64,000 nt of DNA from CAJPPJ01 sp963545265 (GTDB taxonomy: Bacteria; Bacillota_I; Bacilli_A; RF39; UBA660): the NCBI GenBank assembly GCA_963545265.1, contig CAUUHY010000002.1, forward strand, positions 47,593-111,592, written 5' to 3'. The position numbers and the translations under genes are program-made. Under the pieces are notes generated by a model. It was not told where the DNA came from. It was given only the letters and a program-made list of their open reading frames with translations, and made no database searches. Shown one piece after another: positions 26,146 to 34,604 of this stretch. Position 1 is the first letter of the stretch. Each line of letters opens with the position of its first letter.

Positions 26146-28278
26146 TCAATAAATAAACTCTATATCAAAAGAAACATATCTATCTTTATTATAATAAGTT
26201 TTTAGAAATTTTATAATCTTTTCTAAATTTTCATCTTTATTATATTTTAATGTAATACTACATTCATATTTCTTATCTAATTTTCTAATATTTAAAATAT
26301 TAGGTCCTAAAATAGATGTAGTTTCTTCTAAGTTTAATTTTAAATATTTATATATTTTTATTATATGTTCTTTTACTAAATCAATATTAATACTTTTTAC
26401 TTTTAAAGTTAACATATTAGAAAATGGTGGATATAATAGTTTTTTTCTTATATCTATTTCCTTTTTATAAAAACTTTCATAATCTTGATTTACTACTTCT
26501 AAAATACCATAATTATCTGGATTATATGTTTGAATAATAACTTCACCTTGTTTACTACTTCTTCCACTTCTTCCTGATACTTGAGAAAGAAGTGAATATG
26601 TATTTTCTATAGCATTATAAGTTGGTATCATTAAAGATTGATCAGCATTTATTACTCCTACTAAAGTAACATTTTCAAAATCAAGTCCTTTAGCTATCAT
26701 CTGTGTACCTACTAAAATATCATATACATGATTTTTAAAATCATTTATTATTTTCTCATAACTTCCTTTTTTTCTAGTAGTATCCATATCCATTCTAAGT
26801 ACTTTATAATCTTTAAATAAAGTATTTAATTCTTCTTCTAACTTTTCAGTACCTACTCCCATAATATTTAAATCTTTTTCATGACATTTATCACAAGAAT
26901 TTATATATTTTTCACTATGTTCACAGTAACTACATCTTAATTGATTATCATTTTTATAATAAGTTAAACTAATATCACAATTTGGACATTTTTTAACTTC
27001 TCCACAACTTGCACACATCACATAATTAGCATAACCTTTTCTATTTAAAAATAAGATTACTTGTTCATGTTTTTTTAATTTTTCTAATATTTTTTCTTTT
27101 AATTCTTTACTAAAATAAGATAAAGTTTTATTTTCCTTTAAATCTATTATTTTAATATTTAGTTTTAAATCATTATACTTATTTAAAAGTTTAAGCAATT
27201 TATATTCTTTGGTTTTTTCTGCTAAATAATAATCTTTAACAAGTGGAGTTGCACTAGCAAGAACTAACTTAGCATTATTATATTCACTTCTAAATATAGC
27301 TATATCTTTTGTAGAATACTTAGGATTCTTACTATATTCATTATAAGTATCTGAATGTTCTTCATCGATGATAATTACTCCAAGATTTTCAAGAGGAGCA
27401 AATATAGCACTTCTTACTCCTATTACTACTCTTACATCTTTTCTTTTAATCTTTAAATATTCATTATACTTTTCTCTATCAGATAAAGATGAATGTAATA
27501 TAGCAATATTTTCTTTAAAATAGTTTTTAAAAAAATTCATCGTTTGAATTGTTAAAGATATCTCGGGTACTAAAAGTAATGCTGTTTTACCTTCTGATAA
27601 ATAATAATTTATTAGATGTAAATAAATTAAAGTCTTACCACTTCCTGTAACTCCATATAATAAGTATTTACTTTCTTTAGACTTAATTATTTCATCATAT
27701 ATCTCTTGTTGTTTAACAGATAAAGATATCTCTTTAAACTCTTTTTTATCTTCAATAATAGTAGATAATAAAACTTTCTTTTCTTTTAAAACATTTTTAT
27801 TAACTAAAGCTTTAATTATAGCTTTTGAAAAGTTTTCTAATCTATCTAGTTTTTTATCCTTTAAATAATCTACTATTTCTTGTTGCTTAACAGTTAGTTT
27901 TACATTTTCTTTATCTAAAAAATAATATGTTATTTTTTTATCTTGAAGTTTTTCTTGTGTTCCAAGTTTAAATGGTTTAGGTAACATAGTTTGATAACAA
28001 GACATTAAAGATGTAAAGTATTTTTTTTCCATAAATCTACCTAATTTTAAAAGTTCTAATGTTAAAATACTTTCTTCATCTATTACTTCAATTACATCTT
28101 TTAATTTTTTTAATTCTGTTTCTTTAGGAAAACTAACTATTAAAGCTTCACTTAATTTATTATTAAAATCAACTAATACTCTAGATCCTATAGATATCTT
28201 TTTATCTAGATTATAGTTATAATGATAAACTTTATTTACGCTTAAGTTAGTTCTATCAACAAGTACACCTACTACCAT
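26146..28278 (-). CDS. priA: Primosomal replication restart helicase PriA
   Basis: A 3'-5' superfamily 2 helicase that reloads the replisome at collapsed forks; 710 residues. The N-terminal DNA-binding part is followed by Walker A LLYGVTGSGKTLIYL, the DEEH box in VIIIDEEHSDTYNEY, the zinc-binding region with CASCGEVKKCPNCDISL, CSYCEH and CDKCH, and QVSGRSGRSSKQGEV as motif VI. The start at 28278 is preferred to an upstream in-frame codon at 28323 because AAGGAG precedes it. Transcribed divergently from rnhC; upstream of metG in one operon. Confidence 0.94.
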   Translation of the reverse strand: MVVGVLVDRTNLSVNKVYHYNYNLDKKISIGSRVLVDFNNKLSEALIVSFPKETELKKLKDVIEVIDEESILTLELLKLGRFMEKKYFTSLMSCYQTMLPKPFKLGTQEKLQDKKITYYFLDKENVKLTVKQQEIVDYLKDKKLDRLENFSKAIIKALVNKNVLKEKKVLLSTIIEDKKEFKEISLSVKQQEIYDEIIKSKESKYLLYGVTGSGKTLIYLHLINYYLSEGKTALLLVPEISLTIQTMNFFKNYFKENIAILHSSLSDREKYNEYLKIKRKDVRVVIGVRSAIFAPLENLGVIIIDEEHSDTYNEYSKNPKYSTKDIAIFRSEYNNAKLVLASATPLVKDYYLAEKTKEYKLLKLLNKYNDLKLNIKIIDLKENKTLSYFSKELKEKILEKLKKHEQVILFLNRKGYANYVMCASCGEVKKCPNCDISLTYYKNDNQLRCSYCEHSEKYINSCDKCHEKDLNIMGVGTEKLEEELNTLFKDYKVLRMDMDTTRKKGSYEKIINDFKNHVYDILVGTQMIAKGLDFENVTLVGVINADQSLMIPTYNAIENTYSLLSQVSGRSGRSSKQGEVIIQTYNPDNYGILEVVNQDYESFYKKEIDIRKKLLYPPFSNMLTLKVKSINIDLVKEHIIKIYKYLKLNLEETTSILGPNILNIRKLDKKYECSITLKYNKDENLEKIIKFLKTYYNKDRYVSFDIEFIY

Positions 28279-28375
28279 CTTTTCTCCTTCAATATGTAGT
28301 ATAACATAAAGTATTACTTGCAAAATAAATAATAATTATCATAATATATAAATAAATATAAAAGAGGAAGAAAAA

Positions 28376-29266
28376 ATGAATATTGTTATAAAAGTTGATG
28401 AAGAAACAAAACAAAAGATGATAGCTTATTATAAAGATAAAATAAGAGATAAAAAAATACCTTATGCTATTTTTCAAGCACAGGAAGAAGATACAGTAAT
28501 TACTTTATATGAATCAGGTAAAGCTATGTTTCAAGGTATATCTGCAGATGTAGATGCATCAATGTGGGCTATGCTTCAAGATAAAAAAGAAGAAACAAAT
28601 AATGAAGAAGATTTATATCATATTACATCTATTGGAAGTGATGAAGTTGGAACTGGAGACTATTTTGGACCAGTTGTTGTTTGTGCAGCATATGTAAATA
28701 TAGAAGATATTAAATTTTTAGAAGAATTAAAAGTAAAAGATTCTAAGCAAATAACAGATGATTACATAAGAAAAATCGCACCTACTATAGCTAAAAAGAT
28801 AGATTATGAGTTACTAGTATTATCAAACAAAGAATATAATGAAAAATATAAGACAATAAAAAATATTAATAAAATAAAAGCTATAATGCATAATAAGGTT
28901 TTATATACATTACACCAAAGACATAGTGATTGTAATAAAATAATAATCGATGAATTTGCAAAAGAAAATTCTTACTTTAATTATTTAAAAGAAGTTAATA
29001 ATGTAGAAAGAAACTTAATATTTACTCCTAAAGCTGAAAATAAAAATATGGCAGTAGCAACAGCAGCGATACTTGCAAGATTTACCTTTTTAGAAATAAT
29101 AGATAAACTTAGTGATAAATATCACGAACCATTATTAAAAGGAGCAAGTAGCGAAGTTGATAAACAAGCTGAAAGATTAATAGAAAAATATGGTAAAGAA
29201 GTATTAGAAGATATAGCTAAATTACACTTTATTAATACAGAAAGAATATTAAAAACCAGAATATAA
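28376..29266 (+). CDS. rnhC: Ribonuclease HIII
   Basis: Removes RNA from RNA-DNA hybrids; 296 residues. The N-terminal TBP-like substrate-binding domain (about 1-80) sets HIII apart from HII. The catalytic domain starts SIGSDEVGTGDYFGPVVV (about 85-102) with the DE motif, LKVKDSKQI, then IIDEFAKE and KAENKNMAVATAAILARF with the later acidic residues. It is on the plus strand, with AGAGGAAG before ATG and a strong hairpin after the stop. Confidence 0.93.
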   Translation: MNIVIKVDEETKQKMIAYYKDKIRDKKIPYAIFQAQEEDTVITLYESGKAMFQGISADVDASMWAMLQDKKEETNNEEDLYHITSIGSDEVGTGDYFGPVVVCAAYVNIEDIKFLEELKVKDSKQITDDYIRKIAPTIAKKIDYELLVLSNKEYNEKYKTIKNINKIKAIMHNKVLYTLHQRHSDCNKIIIDEFAKENSYFNYLKEVNNVERNLIFTPKAENKNMAVATAAILARFTFLEIIDKLSDKYHEPLLKGASSEVDKQAERLIEKYGKEVLEDIAKLHFINTERILKTRI

Positions 29267-29292
29267 AAACACTAGAAAATCTAGTGTTTTTT
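29265..29292 (+). terminator. rnhC intrinsic terminator
   Basis: AAAAACACTAG pairs with CTAGTGTTTTT around a short A/T loop, ending in T6. Confidence 0.85.
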
Positions 29293-29359
29293 ATTCAATA
29301 ACTTTTTCAAGAAAGATTTTTTCTTCAAAATCTTCTATTATTTCAGTGTCTACAATTAC

Positions 29360-30103
29360 TTAATCTTCCATTTGTTGGTAATATTCAACACTTGCTAATT
29401 CACTCGAAGCCAAATACTTTCTAAGTTTTTCAGACATTGGCTTGTATGTAACAAATGTTAATCCTCCAGAAATTGCAGCTCCTATAATGGGAACTATTTT
29501 CGCAACTCCTTTTGAGAAAATCTGTTTTGTCATTTGAACACCCAACAGTCCTGCAACTCTCTTTACTATTGGATATAACACACCCTTTGTTAATGCCTTT
29601 TGAGGAAGTTTTTTAGCTACTTGTTTAGCAATTTGAGCTGCTACCTTGTTTATCGCATTAACAGCTCCATTAACACCAAACATTATTCCAACAAATAATG
29701 TAAGTAAATTTTTTGTTTCCTGGTTCATTTCTGTAATATCAAGATTTAAATCTTGCCAACCATAAAGATAGATTAATTCTTGGACAATACGTAAAATATG
29801 AGCAAAATATTGAGTTAAATCTGCTGGTATTGTGCCTATCAATGCAAATCCACCAGGTATCCCTGCTGCCGCAGATATAGCAGTTACCCTAGTGGTTTCT
29901 GCCGTTATACAACTTTTAGCAATTTTATTTATGTCTTGAACACTTATGCCTGCATACGCTGGGCTATATTGAATTGCTTTTTCTACAATTTCAGGGGCGA
30001 ATCTACCTTTTAACTCTTTCCTAAGAAATAATTCTCTATCAATTTTAACCATAGGAAGTTTTGCACTCTCTACAAGCACTGTTTCAAATTCTATTTTCTC
30101 CAT
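29360..30103 (-). CDS. EcsC-family protein, foreign composition
   Basis: A 247-residue protein resembling EcsC: IPGGFALIGTIPADLTQYFA (about 91-110), a helix ending ELIYLYGW, then a Gly/Ala/Lys-rich helical half with KLPQKALTKGVLYPIVKRV and KIVPIIGAAISGGLTFVTYK. EcsC members sit with ABC transporters in Bacillus, but none is adjacent here. By hand count two 60-base lines of this gene have 33 and 38% G+C, against 18% in a line just before it, so it was probably acquired. It lies directly downstream of a broken type III methyltransferase start. Membrane association is likely; function unknown. Confidence 0.7.
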   Translation of the reverse strand: MEKIEFETVLVESAKLPMVKIDRELFLRKELKGRFAPEIVEKAIQYSPAYAGISVQDINKIAKSCITAETTRVTAISAAAGIPGGFALIGTIPADLTQYFAHILRIVQELIYLYGWQDLNLDITEMNQETKNLLTLFVGIMFGVNGAVNAINKVAAQIAKQVAKKLPQKALTKGVLYPIVKRVAGLLGVQMTKQIFSKGVAKIVPIIGAAISGGLTFVTYKPMSEKLRKYLASSELASVEYYQQMED

Positions 30104-30153
30104 TCTTCTTTCCTTTCACTACAACAAAGTTATCCTATATAACCCTAATTCTA

Positions 30154-30483
30154 TCATTTATCAATTTTTTCTTTGTGAGTTTTCTCTAACAAATATAAAC
30201 TTTGTAAATTATCTCCTTCTAATAAAAAATTAAATTTATCTCTTGGATCAGAAATAATCTCTTTTTCTTTTATTTCTTCAAAAACAGGTATCTTAGTTTC
30301 TAACTCTTGATCAACATGTTCTTCATGTTATTCCCAAATAAGCCCATATTTCTTTTTTGTAAGTTCATTTTCTATCATCGAAAGATTATCTACTGTAGTT
30401 TCATCTGTAATATTCTTTTTTATGTTTTTAATCGTTTCTAACATTTTTTCTCTTTTAATTTTTGAAAGATTAGTTGTTTCCAT
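30154..30483 (-). pseudogene. Type III restriction-modification methyltransferase, N-terminal remnant
   Basis: Reading the minus strand from the ATG at 30483 gives METTNLSKIKREKMLETIKN, then KKYGLIWE, an in-frame TAA at 30328-30330 (codon 52, probably from GAA), then HEEHVDQELETKIPVFEEIK and FNFLLEGDNLQSLYLLEKTH before TGA at 30154. The last pieces match the conserved N-terminus of type III Mod adenine methyltransferases, where the DPPY motif normally follows within a few residues; here it is lost. It is a dead 110-codon relic. The same region fills the otherwise gene-free stretch 30104-30530. Confidence 0.8.
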
Positions 30484-30530
30484 TTAAAAACTCATCATCG
30501 TATATATCTTTTCCATATTCCCTCTTTATA

Positions 30531-32303
30531 TTAAGAATTACTCTTATCTAAAAGACTACTTTCTAACAAATCATAAACTAAATCTTTATCACTTCTAATA
30601 TCTAATTTTTCTTTTAATCTTAAAATATCATTTACTCTATCTGTTATTATACCATCTACTGCTGAATCTAAATACTTTTTCATAGAATCAGGTGAATTAA
30701 CCGTCCATACAATAGCTTTCTTATTATGTCTATGAATTTGTTCTATATGATTTTCTGTAACAAAATCTTCTGAGAACAGCATATAATCAGCTTTTATTTT
30801 AGACATATCTCCTAGAAATAAAAAGTAAATAAAACCTGTTTTAAATTCTTTATATCTAGTTTTAATATAATCTATTACACTATATCTCATAGATATAAAT
30901 ACAACTTGTTTTTCCATTTTTTCTTTTTTTACAAGTTTAACTATATCATCTACCATTTTCTTATCTGCTGTTTTACCTTTTAATTCTATAAATAAATTTA
31001 TTTTATTCTTAGATAACTTTAATACTTCGTTTATCTCTGGTATTTTTTCTTCACCTCTTAAAGATATCTTTTTAATTTCTTTTAAAGTCATATCACTAGC
31101 AGATTTATTAATACCCGCTACTCTTTTAAACGTTTTATCATGATTTACTATATAATAATTATCTTTTGTTCTTTGTATATCTATTTCTACATAATCTATT
31201 CTTTTATCAATAGAGTTTTTTATAGCTCCTAAAGAGTTTTCTACTCCTTCTCCACCTCTATGTCCAATAATTAATTTAATTTTAAAAGAATTATTAAAAA
31301 AATTCGGTACAAATATAAATAAAACATTTAATAAAATTAACATAGATATAAAAGTAAATATTACAGGTCTTTTAAAGCTAAATATCTTATCTATGATATT
31401 ATACTTATTCTTTTCTTTAACTACTAATCTTTTATTAATTTTTGTATATTCATAAAATTTATCAGTTAAAAATTTAATTTCTAAAGGTATAAAAATTAAA
31501 ATTATAGTAGTTAAAATAATATTTTTTATTACTAATAAAAATATTATTGAATAAGTAAAAAGTTCTTTACTTATATTTTTAGTAAAATTAATTATAAATA
31601 TAGATAGAAAAAATATTATTAAAAATATAGCTAAATATTTTAATATTCTTAATATAAAAGTATCAAAAAAGTCTTTAAAATTATCATTTATTAAATTAAA
31701 ACTTTTCTTAATAGCAGTACTAGATTTTTCTTTTTTTATAAGAATATAATGAAATGTAAAAATTGCTTTTATAAATAAATAATAAAATATTATAACTATC
31801 AAAATATAAATAATTAAATAAAGTGGATTTTTTATTATTTCTCTAAATATAAAATTAGGTATATTAAACTTTTTAAATAAATTAAAACCTAAAACACTAC
31901 TAGTTATTGGTATAAGTAACAAAAAGTAAAAACTTATAACTATAATACTTTTATTTAAAAATTTAGGTATTAGTTTAATTGATTCTTTTAGTATAGTTAT
32001 AAAACTAGGTTCTAATCTTTCTTTTTGATAAGAACTAGTAAGTAAAATAAGACCCGATAATTCTACTAGAAAATAAAAGAATATAACCATTAAAGATATT
32101 ATTAATAAAATAATTCCAAGTGGGGAAAAAACAAACCTTAAAAGTTCTGTATTATCTATAACGGAGAGCTTATTTAATGAAACAATAAACGTTCTTATAT
32201 AAAAATAACTAGGTAATATTATAAATATAAATAATAAATGAGTTAGTATTTGAAATTTAAGGATTCTAGGAAATATATCACTAAATTCTTTTAACCTATT
32301 CAT
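30531..32303 (-). CDS. Membrane-anchored glycerophosphodiester phosphodiesterase
   Basis: A 590-residue enzyme that hydrolyses glycerophosphodiesters to glycerol-3-phosphate and an alcohol. The first ~335 residues form a polytopic membrane domain of the type often fused to such enzymes (helices near 18-40, 60-95, 120-145, 160-185, 215-285, 315-335). The catalytic domain begins IGHRGGEGVENSLGAIKNSI with the HRG...EN motif, EIDIQRTKD and NHDKTFKR (catalytic His pair, E/D metal ligands) and ends VDGIITDRV. A role in lipid or lipoteichoic acid turnover is likely. Follows the deoxyribosyltransferase gene with one base between. Confidence 0.88.
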   Translation of the reverse strand: MNRLKEFSDIFPRILKFQILTHLLFIFIILPSYFYIRTFIVSLNKLSVIDNTELLRFVFSPLGIILLIISLMVIFFYFLVELSGLILLTSSYQKERLEPSFITILKESIKLIPKFLNKSIIVISFYFLLLIPITSSVLGFNLFKKFNIPNFIFREIIKNPLYLIIYILIVIIFYYLFIKAIFTFHYILIKKEKSSTAIKKSFNLINDNFKDFFDTFILRILKYLAIFLIIFFLSIFIINFTKNISKELFTYSIIFLLVIKNIILTTIILIFIPLEIKFLTDKFYEYTKINKRLVVKEKNKYNIIDKIFSFKRPVIFTFISMLILLNVLFIFVPNFFNNSFKIKLIIGHRGGEGVENSLGAIKNSIDKRIDYVEIDIQRTKDNYYIVNHDKTFKRVAGINKSASDMTLKEIKKISLRGEEKIPEINEVLKLSKNKINLFIELKGKTADKKMVDDIVKLVKKEKMEKQVVFISMRYSVIDYIKTRYKEFKTGFIYFLFLGDMSKIKADYMLFSEDFVTENHIEQIHRHNKKAIVWTVNSPDSMKKYLDSAVDGIITDRVNDILRLKEKLDIRSDKDLVYDLLESSLLDKSNS

Positions 32304-32304
32304 T

Positions 32305-32757
32305 TTAATTTTTATTAATAAATTCTTCTATTTTTTCTACTGCTTCCTTAAAAGAATAAACTAATACTCCATTTTCTAATATTCCACCTAACACATAGTG
32401 ATTAAATCCATATGTAGGTATATCATATTTATTTGCTGTTTTAAGTCTAATATCTGATAGTATTGCAATTATATATTTATTATTACTTATTGCTATTCCA
32501 AGTTCTGTCATAACTCCAGGATCGTTATTTGTAATATCTGCTAAAAAAATATCTGCATCTTTTACTGCTTTTGTATCGTTTAAAAATATGAAATTTGGAG
32601 TTGGTAAAGTATCTTTATTATCATTAAATGGTTTTTCTATTGGATTAAATACTTCTAACTTATCTTTAAATTTATCTTTTAATAATTTACCTTCTAATTT
32701 TCTTTGTGCTACTTCTGCTTCGTTAAAAAGTGAACCTGCTATATATATTTTTTTCAT
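32305..32757 (-). CDS. Nucleoside 2-deoxyribosyltransferase
   Basis: A 150-residue salvage enzyme swapping the base of 2'-deoxynucleosides. IYIAGSLFNEAEVAQRKLEG at the N-terminus, DADIFLADITNNDPGVMTEL (Asp cluster and catalytic Glu) and GIAISNNKYIIAIL match the family. A purine/pyrimidine or DRTase-I/II choice cannot be made. AGGAGG precedes ATG. It is the first gene of a pair with the glycerophosphodiesterase. Confidence 0.88.
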   Translation of the reverse strand: MKKIYIAGSLFNEAEVAQRKLEGKLLKDKFKDKLEVFNPIEKPFNDNKDTLPTPNFIFLNDTKAVKDADIFLADITNNDPGVMTELGIAISNNKYIIAILSDIRLKTANKYDIPTYGFNHYVLGGILENGVLVYSFKEAVEKIEEFINKN

Positions 32758-32800
32758 CTAATTTATATCCTCCTATAAAAAAATTATAATCTTTTTTCAA

Positions 32801-32832
32801 TAATAAAAGAAGTGTTAAATTACACTTCTTGA
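32801..32832 (-). terminator. Terminator of the ABC exporter operon
   Basis: AAGAAGTGT (32807-32815) pairs with ACACTTCTT (32822-32830); minus-strand T-rich tail. Confidence 0.75.
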
Positions 32833-34604
32833 AATTGACTATTATATAAATCAAAATAAAATCCTCTTTTTTCAAGTAATTCTTTATGATTTCCTTGTTC
32901 TATTATATTACCATCTTTTAAAACTAATATAGTATCAGCATTCTTAATAGTAGATAATCTATGAGCTATAACAAAGGTAGTTCTGTTTTCCATAAGTTTA
33001 TTCATAGCATTTTGTACTAAAATTTCAGTTCTAGTATCAATACTAGAAGTAGCTTCATCTAATATAAGTATTGGCTTATCTGCTAGTATTGCTCTTGCTA
33101 TAGTAATAAGTTGTTTTTCTCCATTAGATAAGTTACTTGCTTCTTCATTTATTTCAAAATCATAACTATTTGGAAGAGCTTCTATAAAGTGATTTGCCCT
33201 AGCTTTTTTAGCTGCTTCTTTTACCTCTTTATCAGTTGCATCTAGATTAGCATATCTGATATTTTCCATAATACTTCCTTTAAATAACCAAGTATCTTGT
33301 AAAACCATAGTAAAATTATTTCTTAATTTTTTTCTTTTAACATTCTTTATATTAGCACCATTAACTTTAATTTCTCCCTTATCTACATCATAAAATCTCA
33401 TAAGCAATTTAACTATTGTAGTCTTACCTGCTCCTGTTGGTCCTACTATTGCAACTGTTTTATTTTTAGATACTATAGATGAAAAATTATCAATAACTGT
33501 TTTCTTACCATCATAAGAAAAACTTATATTATTAAATTCTACAAGTCCTAATGAATTGTTCATTTTTTCTTCTTTTTCTACTAGTATTTCTTCTTCTGCA
33601 TCTAAAAATTCAAATATTCTTTCACTAGCTGCAGACATACTTTGTAATTGATTAATAATTTGAGCTATTTGACCTATTGGACTAGTAAAATTTCTAACAT
33701 ATTGAATAAATGATTGAATATTACCTACTGTTATTTTTCCATTTATTGATAAAATTCCACCTACTATTGCAACCATCACATAACCTAAATTACCTATAAA
33801 ATTTACAAGTGGAAACATAATTCCTGATAAAAATTGTGCTTTCCATGAAGCATTATACAGTTTTTCATTTACTTTATTAAATTCTTCTATACTCTTTTCT
33901 TGATGATTAAACGCTGTTATTACATTAAGTCCTGAAAAACTTTCTTCTACTTCAGAATTTACTTTAGCAAGTGTTTTTTGTTGCATAGCAAAATATTTTT
34001 GTGATACTCCAACAATTGTACCAAAAACTAAAAACATTATTGGAACAAGAATAAGTACAACTAAAGTCATAGTAACATTAATAGAAAACATCATTATAAG
34101 AATTCCAATTATAGTCATAACACTAGTAACTATTTGAATTATTGTATTATCTAAATTACTTGCAAGTGTTTCTATATCATTAGTAATAATAGATAATATA
34201 TCTCCTACATTTCTTTTTTCAAAGTATCTTACAGGTAAACGATTTAATTTATGAGTTATAGTATTTCTTAATTTATAAGTTGTCTTTGTAGCAGCATTTG
34301 CCATAAGATAAGCTTGAAAAAAACCAAATATTGAAGATGTTACATATATGATTAGTACTATAAGTAAAATTTTATTAATACCATTAAAATCTATAGATCC
34401 TGTATTAGTAACTTTTTTAACTATTCCTTCAAATAATTTAGTTGTAGCTTCACCAAGTATTTTAGGTCCTAGTATTGAAAACACTGTACTAGTAACTGCA
34501 AATAATAAAGATATAATTACTGCAAAAGGATGTTCTTTAAAAATTAGTTTAATTACTCTAAAAATACTAGCAAAAAACTTACTTTGTTTTTTATTATTTT
34601 TCAT
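32820..34604 (-). CDS. ABC exporter half-transporter, subunit B
   Basis: A 594-residue type IV ABC exporter subunit: six transmembrane helices (about 25-325), then the nucleotide-binding domain with Walker A GPTGAGKTT, Q-loop VLQDTWLF, an atypical signature LSNGEKQ and a full catalytic Walker B ILILDEATSSID, and switch His in IAHRLST. It starts within the end of subunit A (11-base overlap). The altered signature here and the altered Walker B in its partner form one degenerate and one canonical ATP site, typical of BmrC/BmrD- or TM287/288-type heterodimers. Substrate unknown; multidrug or lipid export is usual. Confidence 0.9.
   Translation of the reverse strand: MKNNKKQSKFFASIFRVIKLIFKEHPFAVIISLLFAVTSTVFSILGPKILGEATTKLFEGIVKKVTNTGSIDFNGINKILLIVLIIYVTSSIFGFFQAYLMANAATKTTYKLRNTITHKLNRLPVRYFEKRNVGDILSIITNDIETLASNLDNTIIQIVTSVMTIIGILIMMFSINVTMTLVVLILVPIMFLVFGTIVGVSQKYFAMQQKTLAKVNSEVEESFSGLNVITAFNHQEKSIEEFNKVNEKLYNASWKAQFLSGIMFPLVNFIGNLGYVMVAIVGGILSINGKITVGNIQSFIQYVRNFTSPIGQIAQIINQLQSMSAASERIFEFLDAEEEILVEKEEKMNNSLGLVEFNNISFSYDGKKTVIDNFSSIVSKNKTVAIVGPTGAGKTTIVKLLMRFYDVDKGEIKVNGANIKNVKRKKLRNNFTMVLQDTWLFKGSIMENIRYANLDATDKEVKEAAKKARANHFIEALPNSYDFEINEEASNLSNGEKQLITIARAILADKPILILDEATSSIDTRTEILVQNAMNKLMENRTTFVIAHRLSTIKNADTILVLKDGNIIEQGNHKELLEKRGFYFDLYNSQFQEV

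Noticed and set aside
29265..29292. Attachment site of the EcsC/R-M patch
   Set aside because: The inverted repeat there is a normal rnhC terminator, and no matching direct repeat was seen at the other side near 30531.
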